From Oryzias latipes (Eukaryota > Chordata > Actinopteri > Beloniformes > Adrianichthyidae), in the NCBI RefSeq assembly GCF_002234675.1, contig NC_019869.2, forward strand, positions 11,270,015 to 11,334,014: a stretch of 64,000 nt of DNA, given 5' to 3'. Below are positions 24,785-34,599 of the stretch, in pieces. Under the pieces are notes generated by a model, which was not told the DNA's origin, ran no database searches, and saw nothing but the letters and a program-made list of their open reading frames with translations. The position numbers and the translations under genes were made by a program. Within the stretch, counting starts at the first letter, position 1. Each line of letters starts with the position of its first letter.

Positions 24785-24868
24785 TGAACCTCCGCTGACC
24801 GGGTCATGGCTGCCTCTCTGGCACAGGAGATATCACCGGGTGGGGGGCTGACCTTTGACCTTTCACCT
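24785..24868 (-). promoter_or_regulatory. Nuclear-receptor half-site cluster with DR5 and tandem DR1
   Basis: On the plus strand TGAACC (24785-24790), a five-base spacer and TGACCG (24796-24801) form a DR5. On the minus strand this reads CGGTCA-N5-GGTTCA, a retinoic-acid-receptor-type spacing with one off-consensus base. GGGTCA follows at 24801-24806. Then TGACCT-T-TGACCT-T-TCACCT at 24849-24868 gives three half-sites with one-base spacing, including one perfect DR1 (RXR, COUP-TF or HNF4 type). RAR binding is inferred. Confidence 0.45.
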
Positions 24869-24973
24869 CTTCATCACCACCACAGCCCTCTTCTTCCCAA
24901 CAAGGATACTTCTTCGCCAGCTGTTGTGTTACCCAATGATGTCTCATTTGCAAATATCTCAACCTTATTTTAA
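24806..24973 (+). CDS. Candidate 55-aa small ORF downstream of a TATA box
   Basis: The frame begins at an ATG with G at -3 and G at +4, runs 55 codons and stops at TAA (24971-24973). The peptide starts MAASLAQEISPGGGLTFDL, has a short His run (LHHHHSPLL, about residues 22-30) and ends FANISTLF. I recognise no family. There is no signal peptide or membrane segment. The nuclear-receptor motif cluster overlaps its codons 15-22, so one of the two readings may be accidental. It could be a first exon, a micropeptide, or chance. No strong donor site was seen before the stop. Confidence 0.2.
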   Translation: MAASLAQEISPGGGLTFDLSPLHHHHSPLLPNKDTSSPAVVLPNDVSFANISTLF

Positions 24974-25396
24974 CAAAAAAATGTAGTTTTGAGTTATAAA
25001 CTACATCAAATGTATCTTTAATTGTGAGAGGCACCTGGCTTTTCATACTCTGCTTACAGTGCTCAGAGCAATATTTTATTTTTCAACATGCAAGTATTTA
25101 TATAGGGCAAATAAGCATTACACCAACTGAATTTAATATTTATTATTTTTAAACATGTTTAATTTATGATTGACCCCAACAGTTTTATGGTATCTACAGG
25201 TTGGCTTGCAACTGCATTTTCTTGAGTGCATTGCTTTGCTTCACTAGTCATGGGACCGTGAAATGACCCAGAAGTGACCCGCATGCGCAGAAGAGTACTC
25301 AACGGTGAACAACGTCACTCGTTGTTTGCGGAAGTCGCTATCGTTAACAATGTATGTCAACAACAGTGTTGTCAAAGCAGAACTCTTTTTGCAGTA

Positions 25397-26380
25397 CAGT
25401 GATCCCTCGCTATAACGCGGTTTACTTTTCACGGTTTCGCTACTTCACGGATTTGCATCGTGCATTGTGTTCTTCATTCTGATTGGCTAAAAAGTCACTC
25501 CGCTTCTTCTCTACCTGTGCGTCAATAACGTTGCAGCTTAATATGTCTTCTGTCTCTTTCGGCTTTTCCCAACAGGGGTCGCCACAGCGAAACAACCTCT
25601 CTTTCGAGGAGAGGTCGCATGGTTAACTTGGCAATGTTTTACACCGGATGCCCTACCTGGGCAATTTATCCGGGCTTGGGAGCAGAGAAGGGAACAAGGA
25701 GCAGCCCGAATTTGAACCCTGGTTTCATGGACAGAAGGCGCCGCAACCCAGCACGAGCTAAACTGGCTCCCAGGGGTTGCAGTTTAATATGTACATGTAC
25801 GTAAAACAGCTTGCCAAATTTACATTATGTACGTGCAAATTCTCTTGCAATTTTGAGTTTCTCTAAAACCCATAGAAAAAAGAGCGACAACAAATACCTA
25901 TCACTATGTGCTTTCCCGAACAAACACACCTGCATCGCGGGCTTCAAAAGGGGAACACACTGCAGAGCGGAGTCAGGATGCAGCGGCTCAGTGTGAAGAG
26001 CAGTGAAATAGACCTGAGTCTCTATTTATCCAACTGTACTTTGTATTTTTTTCATGATCATTTTAAATTTCCTCCCGTTTAATCCCATTACTCGGGTCGC
26101 GGTGGGCGGTGCTAATCTCCGCAATTTGAAGCCTTCTGTTCACATTGATGATTAAAATTATTATTTGACAGTACAGTACAGAGTTATTTGTTTCTAAAGT
26201 ACTTTTATTTGTGAAACAAATGCTTGAGCCTGTAAAATGGTTTGTTCTTTCTTTTCAATGTTTAATAGAGTATTTCAGTGTATAATACTTGTAAAAAAAA
26301 TAAAGGTTTCTACTTCACGGATTTTGCCTATCACGGGTTCTTTTTGGAACGTAACCCGCACGAAAAACAAGGGTTTGCAG
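25397..26380. mobile_element. Tigger/pogo-like element, non-coding, with nested insertion
   Basis: The left end CAGTGATCCCTCGCTATAAC and the right end AAACAAGGGTTTGCAG are each bordered by TA (25395-25396, 26381-26382). The interior carries the CGCGGTT...TTCGC...CACGGATTT pattern of Tigger/pogo termini, and the matching CTACTTCACGGATTTTGCC...CACGGG near 26310-26340. No transposase frame is left. A SINE-like element is inserted at 25546-25776, so the original element was about 740 bp. Confidence 0.65.
25546..25776 (+). mobile_element. SINE-like repeat nested in the Tigger-like element
   Basis: It is bounded by a 15-bp target duplication, TTGCAG(C/T)TTAATATG, at 25531-25545 and 25777-25791. 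The body has CTTTCGGCTTTTCCCA, GGGGTCGCCACAGCG, CACCGGATGCCCTACCTG and TTATCCGGGCTTGGGA, and ends in a tRNA-like AGCACGAGCTAAACTGGCT. This is a common fish interspersed repeat. The one-base difference between the duplications suggests it is not very recent. Confidence 0.75.
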
Positions 26381-26469
26381 TATTACATTTATTTTCACAA
26401 AGAAGCCAGCACAATTACAATCTTTTCATTTTAAGAAGGCATTGGAGCCAGGATCGTCTGTACCCACTG

Positions 26470-27185
26470 TTGTGGAATGGGGATGAGTATGTGTTGGGGC
26501 CGCACGTGTGTGTGTGTGTGTGTAAGAGACAGTGCGTGCAGCGAGGAAGAGAATGTGGGGGGCAGTGTGGGCGTGCATTCATGTTGTGTGTTAGGGAGGA
26601 AGGAGAAGGGTAATAAAAGGTTTTCCCGCAGAATAAATCCTATGGACTCTTTATTAACCCGTTCTGGAGAACCTAAGGGTCCGAACGGGGAAGTGAACCC
26701 CGGAGGAGGATCCGCCTTGGGTCCCCCGCGCTTCTGACCACGGTCAGAAAGGGAGAAAAAAAGAAGTCACTGCGGGGAAGGTTCAACACCACGCTTGGCC
26801 ATTTCGCTGGATTTTTTTTTTTTTTAATCGCCCGGTCGCCCTCGAGTTTGGCCTGAATAGAGCTGTCAACCCAAATATTAATCCAATCGGTGACCTCGCT
26901 TCCCTTCCACTGACTGGTCTCAGCAGCTTCGTCCGCCATGGTTGATGTTTATGTTCTCGTTCCCGCCTACTTCAACACAGACTGATGACGTTTGTAGCGT
27001 AACAATGAATAGGGGTCGGATACATGTGGCATGGCCGGGCAGACGGCAGTCGCATTTCAAAAGATCAGATACGTATCGGATTCAGGACCACATACCCAAG
27101 TGGCCTGGGTTGCATTTGAAAAGATCGCATAGGGGCAAAAAAATCGGAATTGGGTCGTTTCACCCTGGGGTGTGAACGTAGCCTA
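26470..27185 (-). pseudogene. Harbinger-like transposon fragment with Myb/SANT-like ORF
   Basis: A minus-strand frame of 88 codons (26673-26939) begins MADEAAETSQWKGSEVTDWI and continues with NIWVDSSIQAKLEG. The W-x(3)-E-V-x-x-(L/W)-I-x-I-W...I-Q-x-x-L-x-G pattern is that of the Myb/SANT-like accessory protein of PIF/Harbinger transposons. It degrades into lysines at a T run (26814-26826). The adjoining 27120-27185 has GGTGTGAACGTAGCC, resembling an element end. No DDE nuclease ORF is seen. It is a relic or a truncated copy. Confidence 0.45.
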
Positions 27186-28745
27186 AGATGCATTGCATTG
27201 CTGTAGAGTTTCCGCAGGATCCTGCTCTTGTCTGCTGGATCACATTAGCTATTCTGTAAAAAAAAAAAAAAAACATCATTAACATTTATCAGAGGTGTTA
27301 TTTTCTGCAATTCTGGAATAAATGGTGAAGGGTCCTTTTGAGACTTTTTCTTGCCAATAGGGAAGGGATTCTGTGACTAGATGAGCCAGGAATCAAGCCA
27401 TCAACTCTATGGCTGATAGACAACAGTACCTTTTGCTCTACAGCCACCAGAATTTAACTACTTGATGCCTGAATTTGTTTCTACCAATGAAAAAAAACCA
27501 CTTACCCATTATGTTTTACTTTCAAATTGAAACTAAATTAAAGTAATTTTGGAGCCAAAGTGGTGTGATGCATATTTGCATCAATAGGTGTCACGGAGTT
27601 ACTATAGATATAGAGATATAGTGAATATTTGTTTGCCGGGCATCTCATTTTCTTAATGACAAAAAAGGCAACTTCTGATCAGCCTGCTCTGAAAGCTGTT
27701 TCATCAGATAATCCTTCCTTCCACTTTACTTTGCAGAGCGAGTTCTTTTATGGGTTAGCTTACAACAAATTGCATGCATGCACACCCATCGACGCAAGCA
27801 CACATGTCCCTGTGAGAATTGGCTCTAATCTCGGGTTTACATTGTTAGGACAACAGGGATAATCCTTCTTACAGGCTGTTTATATTGAAAGTGCCACCAC
27901 TGAATCCTCAACACACACAATATTGACTCAGAAAGAAAAAAAGCTGGAAGGAGCTCAGAGGACATGCAGGGATAGCATCAAAACAACAACATAAAATGAC
28001 CAAGAGACTAAAAGGTTTGGAAATCCCACAGACGGCGTTTAGGGGGATAAGGTAGGCAAGTAATACTAAGAAGGAATTAGTATAATAGAAGATGTAATAT
28101 GACTTTTTCATATGTACCAGCTGGCTGAGATATACAAAGGCTTTGGGCCTTCGAGGAAGGTAGAAAAGCGCTAAACAAGTATACACCATTTTAAAGACCC
28201 CCAGCAGTGTTTGTGAGGAGACCATAACATAACACAATCTACAATGTAATAAACTGATTAGTACCACAATAATATGAATCAAAACTTAGAGCATTAAAAT
28301 CATACAAACAAGTTATTATCTTGTTTATGAGAAATGCAATTCTGTCATTTTGGATGATTGGAAAATTAACATTTTAATAGAGTTGGTTTAATCTTTTGTT
28401 AAATTAATTTCAGATCATTTGAAAAGTTTTTTTTACCCTAAATATCTGAGGGAAGACTTTAGACACAAAAAACCAAGCAAAAAAAAAAAATCCTGATTAC
28501 AATTTAGATAGTGTACTTTAAATGCAAATAGCTTTAATAGGAAATTAGGTTCGCACCTACGTTAAATAATTCTGCCTTGGGTATAACCACAAGCAAAAAG
28601 GTTTTTGTCTTGTTAAATTTGTTTGGCTGTTTCCTTTTTTATTCTCCTTCATAAAAGCACTTAAGTGTGTATTTTTTAGGTTAATTTTGGTTTTAACTTC
28701 TTTTTTTATCCTTTCATTCATAATTATGAGCCCTTGTTTGTTATC
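27186..28745. other. Intergenic DNA, no gene seen
   Basis: I find no gene. The part 27650-27860 is a modestly complex block (GGCAACTTCTGATCAGCC, CTGTTTCATCAGATAATCC) that could be conserved non-coding DNA. A small palindrome TGATGCA-TATT-TGCATCA lies at 27566-27583. Confidence 0.4.
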
Positions 28746-28746
28746 A

Positions 28747-28880
28747 AGATTCAATTTTCAATTCAATTCAATTCAATTTTATTTGAATAGCCCAAAATCA
28801 CAACAACAGTCGTCTCGATGGGCTTCGAAGTGAAACATGAACTCAAAAGGATCATGAATACAATACAAGATCATATAACT
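28747..28880 (-). repeat. Dispersed repeat family D, inverted 3' end
   Basis: (ATTCA)n leads into TTTTATTTGAATAGCCC and GTCGTCTCGATGGGCTTCG. This is the reverse complement of the 3' end of the family seen at 32735-33310 and 39240-39445 (CATTGAGACGACTGT...). It is a frequent fish repeat with an AATTG-type tail. Confidence 0.6.
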
Positions 28881-31800
28881 GTAGTTGGAGGTTATCTTTT
28901 AAAACCTTTTCAAATTTGACGAATATTTTACCGTAAACATATGTGACATATCACATGAATTATTATTTTGTGGGAACTAAATATTATTTCGTAAGAACAC
29001 TTCTTTTTTTTTACCCATGTCAGGTCACGGGCTCTGTGGATTTGCTCTAATTTATTCTCCTTTTCCACCTCACTCTATCATGAACATCTTCTACCCTAAC
29101 ATTAGCCAACTTCATGTAGATAATAACAAAAAAGACCTTTTGTTTGTTCATTATTTTGCTAGATTTGGGTAAAGTGGTTCTGTGAAAAGATCCCTTTGTT
29201 TCTTTTAGTCATATTAAGTTGGTGTGATTTTATTTTGGGCATAAAAGTGAAGGAAATTACCCTAATTGGATTAGAAATATAATAGGACAAAAAATCTCTA
29301 AGATTTCTGTCTGTAATGAAATAATAAGTGAAATAATAAGTCGAATTTGGGTTTCAGGGACTATAAAATTTTATTTTTGTCTTTTATACATTTAGGTAAA
29401 ACCCCAGATTATCCAGACCATTCCAACTTTTTTAAATTGACTTGAAAATGTTTTGTTTTCTACATTGAATAATTCCTGCCTTCAAGCCCAAAAATGATAT
29501 TTTCCATGAAATATTAGCCTCATGAACACCTGTAAACCACATACTGCTGTGATGTTTCCCACGACACTACTTTCTTTTTGTACTTGATGCTCCTATGACT
29601 ACTCATGCTAACTGATGAATTTGTCATTCCCCTGCAAACTGTTAATGATGCTGGAAATGCAAAACACATTGCTTCCAGTCTGCCAGGAAATATATCCTGA
29701 AGATGTAAGCAACACAAGAGACACATATCGGGAAAAGTTTCATCACCTGGGTGCAGGAGTGAATCGATTATGCATAGTGTCAGAGGTAGATACGGCTAAA
29801 GTCATTGCCTCCTCAGAAGATTAGTAGCTTAATACTCTAACATAAGCCATTCCTGGTGAGAGACCTCATTCTCTCTCTATCATCCTTTCATTCATCAGCG
29901 CTCCTGTTGGATGAAATTAATCTGTCTTGAACTGAAGCCTGTTGTTTCTCATATTTGTCACATGAAAGGAATCAAGAGCTTGTAAGTTCATAAATCGGCA
30001 TGCTGTTGTATCTGGTGGAACAGGCACATCTCCTGGGGTTGCTTCCTAATTACAACAGTGTGCCTTGAAGTTACCGCAGGAGGCACAACAATCACCACTT
30101 CTGCAGCCCACAAAACAACCAAAGAATTCCATGTTAGGAGTGGGACGAGCAAAACAATGAATACAGCTAAAGATTCTATCAACAGGTACCAATATGACAG
30201 AATACAGACACATTAAGGAAAAATATAAGACTTTTGTAACTCAGTAGTATGACATCTTTTTGGTTCTAAAACTTTTCCGTGTCGTTGTCAGTATACATTT
30301 GTGGATAAAAACTATGCGCAGTAAAGAAAAATATTGCATTTATTTTAGAACAGTCATGGTCATTCTTACAGACAACTTTGATGCCAACATGTGGATGTCA
30401 GGACACATTCCATGGTGTTGATTTCCAACTAATTTCTAACTTCTAAGTAGAAAATGCAGTGGGGTTGCTTTCATTACCTGTTTATGAAGGAAATCAAATA
30501 AGTTGAATACATTTCTCAGCTTTTCCTTTATTTAACCAGAAAGGAAATTAGGATAAAGCAGGCTAATAAAATGTTAACACAAAATCTAAAGTATATAAAA
30601 TCTATGTTACATATGTTAATGTTTATGTTAAATGTCTTGCAAACCAGGAACTATACGGAATGAAATGAAAATTGATATATTTTTGTAATGCCCAATAATT
30701 CCTGCTCATGCAATGTGATACAGTTTTGAGCCACTGAGATCAGTGTTGATTTCCTTCAGAGGAGATTCTTCACATAACCAGCCACACTATATACTGAATA
30801 TATATATAGATAGATATATATCTATCTATCTATATATATATAGATATATATGCTTCTGAAGTGATTCTGAAGTGTCTGATTAGTTTTGGGAAAGAAATTG
30901 GCTTCTTCTAATGAACTGTTGTGCAGGTATGTAATTGTATTTGGCCAAAGGACCTTTTAGTTTTAAGAATGTCATTTCAGTTTCAAGAAATGTGCCAAAA
31001 CAACAGATAAAAACTGTAATGAACTAATGCCACTCTGCAGAAACTGTCAGAAAGACCACAGGCATTTTGATTTTGGCAAAATCAATATATACAAAGTATA
31101 TCAATGTATCAAAAGTGGGTCTTTAATAAATCCTAACTGTTTGTATATCCTGTTTTTATAAACCAAAACTTTCTTAAAAATTGATTTTCTTGTCTTTGTT
31201 CTGAATGATTTTTTCTATCGTAATATTTTATTTAATAATCTCTAAGATCATTTTTCTTTTTCTTGACCCATCAAAATAACTGTGTTGACTTAGCTTTTCT
31301 AGTTTCATGCCTTATTGATAATGAAAGCTCTCCTTTTAGATATGGATATGCAGGTGTGAGCTTTCTATGAAATAATTGGGTGAAAACAGTAATACTTTTT
31401 TTTATAAAAACAAGTAACACTAAGAGACTAAAATAGAGAAATGATGTCTTGATGATATGTGCAAATACATCCAATTGACCTCCTGAGACCTGACTGCTAC
31501 TGCACATCGACAGAAGCCGAGAAACTTCTCACATTAAGGCATACACAAAGATCGCAGACACTTTTCCCTGCAGGGGCTCAAACTTCAGTGGCTAAATGCC
31601 ACTCCAGTATCTGATGCTGCCTGTTGGATTATTGCGCTGGCTGGCATTAACCCTTCTTTTGGGGGAGGAAAAGCAGTAAGGAGAATATTGGAAAAACAGC
31701 AGGCTTTAGCATGCATGTCAGGGACAGGGGCTGCTCCCTGAGCCAAATGCCAGTCTATAGATCGCAGAGGGGACTAAAGATCACATCATTGTCCGCATAG

Positions 31801-32730
31801 ACATTGGTGACACTGGACGGTGGACGATAGGGAGAGGAAGGGCCGAATGATCCTTGCCAGGGTGAGGCATTATAGACAGCAGCTGTCATTACACAGCAAA
31901 CATGCGCTGGTTTGAGAGGACAAATGTAAACACACACAGAGCAACACACACGTACACGAGCCGTGACAACGAAGTTATAGACAGGGGCTGTCATTGAAAC
32001 AGTCTCTGTGGAGCTCAAATGATAACGAGGAAGGGGGGAGGAAGACCGGGTGATGCTGAGGAGGGGTAATGTCCAGCTGCATTCAGGTGAGCTCCTAGCA
32101 TGCAGCAATTGAACAAATGACATTAAATTCACAACAAATATATGGTTACTGTTCATTCTCTATAAATGAGATAAAATGAAAAATATAAATGAAAATAATA
32201 GTCTTGGCTCATGTTACTTTTAATAAATTGACACATATGAAGTGATATGTGGATTTCAGCTCTACATTTGAAAAATCCTTCTCCACCAAAAATAGAAAAG
32301 ACAATAATAAAACGGATATAGACAGAAATTTTCTTGGATCTGTAAAGCACTGAGAAATCAGATGTACTTTGTACAAAGATTTTGCACAAGACATATTTGA
32401 CTGAACTCAGATCAAAAAAGACTTGAGACTTGACCAGGACTTGATGTTTGGGAATGAAGGACAATTCTGTATTTTTTATTGTCATTCATTTAAGGATATC
32501 ACTGTTTACAACATGACAGCTCAGCTTTTTTTTTCTTGTTATTGTGAAATTGTAACCATATAGGCACACTAAAATACATTCCAGACACATTTTTATTTTT
32601 AAAGTCTATTATAGTGACTTTCCTTAAACTCTTGAGACCTGAGCTTTTGTTTTCTATGTTTTTTTACATTTCATAGTCAGAGGCCCCCAGGTAATAGGAA
32701 TTAACTACAGTTGTAATAAAACCCACAATG
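28881..32730. other. Intergenic DNA; (TA/GATA) palindrome at about 30795-30850
   Basis: No gene is seen. The part 30795-30850 is a self-complementary TATATA/GATAGA/TCTATC tract that would form a long hairpin. The parts 29870-30140 and 31540-31740 are higher-complexity islands and possible conserved non-coding elements; the second includes GGATTATTGCGCTGGCTGG. Short frames here have no recognisable product. Confidence 0.4.
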
Positions 32731-32734
32731 TGAT

Positions 32735-33310
32735 GTCCACGCATGACAACGCCAGGTCTTAAGAGGTTAATGATTCTAGATTCAGGTTGGCTCGTCTGTG
32801 CGTCCGAATTTGGCCGTGTACCTCGTCTCTGGCTCATCTCTGCTCCTACACTTGGTTGTTGACCCTACCTCTGGCTTGTCTGTGGGCCTGTACTTGGCCG
32901 TGGACCTCGCCACTGGCTCATGTTGCGCCCTCAGCCATACCCAACTCCATCTGGATGAAGCCCATCTGCTACACTATTCAAACATGTAGTTGTAGAGTTA
33001 GATAAGCCAATTCTTCTCTAACAGTCCTGGTACATCGCCTGTCCGTCCTGGGAGAGGATCCCTCCTTCATGTGGGCTTCCCTGAGGTTTAGTCTTTATTT
33101 TCCTGGAATCTGATTTTTTTGGGAGGTTTTCCTACCGAGAAAGAAGGAATGCCCAGTCTAGTTTAGTCTGTTTCGTTTAGTTTTGCTATCAGCTATTGTA
33201 TTTTATAATTGATTTTATGTTTTGTACAATTAAGGAAGCCGTTGAGACATCTGTGTTGTAATATTGGGATATAAGAATAAAACTGAATTGAAAAATTGAA
33301 TTGAATTCGA
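32735..33310 (+). mobile_element. Dispersed repeat family D, long copy
   Basis: It begins with degenerate tandem units of about 60 bp (TGGCCGTG...CCTCG..TCTGGCTC, 32770-32925). It continues with the common fish-repeat blocks CATCTGCTACACTATTC, GGGAGAGGATCCCTCCTTCA and TTCCTACCGAGAAAGAAGG, and ends AAAACTGAATTGAAAAATTG. Non-coding. The open frames of the first 200 bp simply follow the tandem units. Confidence 0.6.
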
Positions 33311-33689
33311 GTCTTTGTTTTCTCTCTCTTTTTTTCAGTCAGATTTTACTTTTAATATTTCTTCCCATATTCTTTCTCTCTAAGCCCTGACTTGCACTCA
33401 TAGGGCAGCAGACAAGAGCACTGACCACCACTTTCACTGAAATCCCTTTTATAAGGGAATTATTGGTCATCATCAGTGTAGACTGAAGGTGGAGAGTATG
33501 CTGCAATGGCACAAGTTCATGCCACAAAAACAGAGTGCATTTCAGTTATAATAGTAGTCAGTTTATGTTCAGATATTGCATTTTGTTTAATTTGTTTAAG
33601 TAATATATAAATATTGCTGTTTGCACCGACTGTCACCTTGCACAATAAAGCTGTATATACACCAGCCTCAGCAATGACCACTCCCAATA

Positions 33690-34200
33690 AAAAGTTTTTA
33701 TAAGGGCTTGTATATGCATGTTTCGGGCTTCCACTTTCAAAACTCTTGTGTTCAAGCGTCCCTACAGGTTTTTAGTTGAATTTTCCATCTCTTTGTATGA
33801 AGCGCATGGCAATTGAACAAGCATTGAAAGTTATACCCTTTGAACTTTGACCAATCAGGGATTCGGATTTGTTGGTGACAGAGTTAGCATCTGGGAATGG
33901 CTTCTGTTTGAGAACTGATTATGAAGGAGAAATTAAGAATGGCGGTTTGTGCCCAGCCAGAATGATATGAAACCAAATTTTCATGTATCAAATAGAGCTG
34001 TGAAAGAAAGATATTGGAGCAAAATTCTCAAGATTTTGAACATTTTCCACCAAGCCTTTGATGACTGTGAGCAGCCGACATTTACTGGTATCAGATCGCG
34101 ACAGTCAAATGTAAACACTGTATTCTAAAAGTGCATTCAAGAACCCATGTTCAGTACATTCATAAATGCAAATCACACGCCCTGTGTGTGTGGCCTTAGT
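33690..34200 (+). pseudogene. Second copy of the Harbinger MADF-like relic
   Basis: It is collinear with 20880-21420: CGGGCTTCC, TTTGACCAATCAGG, ATGAAGGAGAAATTAAGAAT, GAGCTGTGAAA and CACGCCCTGTGTGTG recur in order. The frame from the ATG near 33921 reads MKEKLRMAVCAQPE and then breaks at a stop. The two copies differ at many positions and each has its own disabling mutations, so both are old. Confidence 0.5.
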
Positions 34201-34448
34201 CTAATTAAATCAACTGCAAGTTCTTATTACTTGTAAACGTTTTTCATACAAAAGCTATTTTTAGGCTTTACAATACCATCAGCAAAGCAGGCTCAATGGT
34301 TCTAACTTTTACATACAGCTTGACTATAATATAAAACATTCGGGAAAAATAATGTTGATGGAACCTTAATAAAACTTTTCAATAGATTTGACACAGTTGG
34401 ATGCGTTGAATGCCGTGCCATGGTTTTTGAGGGCCCTAAAACTAGATT

Positions 34449-34449
<1 letters not shown>

Positions 34450-34491
<42 letters not shown>

Positions 34492-34503
34492 TTGACACAT
34501 ATG

Positions 34504-34583
<80 letters not shown>

Positions 34584-34595
34584 TAATAATAATAA
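34450..34595. repeat. (AAT)n microsatellite in two blocks
   Basis: Two AAT arrays (about 34450-34489 and 34503-34595) are separated by ATTGACACATATG. The poly-Tyr, poly-Ile and poly-Leu frames on the minus strand are artefacts of this repeat. Confidence 0.9.
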
Positions 34596-34599
34596 AACA

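Noticed and set aside
32787..33005. Trp/Leu-rich frames with repeating units
   Set aside because: They follow degenerate tandem units at the start of a family D repeat copy.
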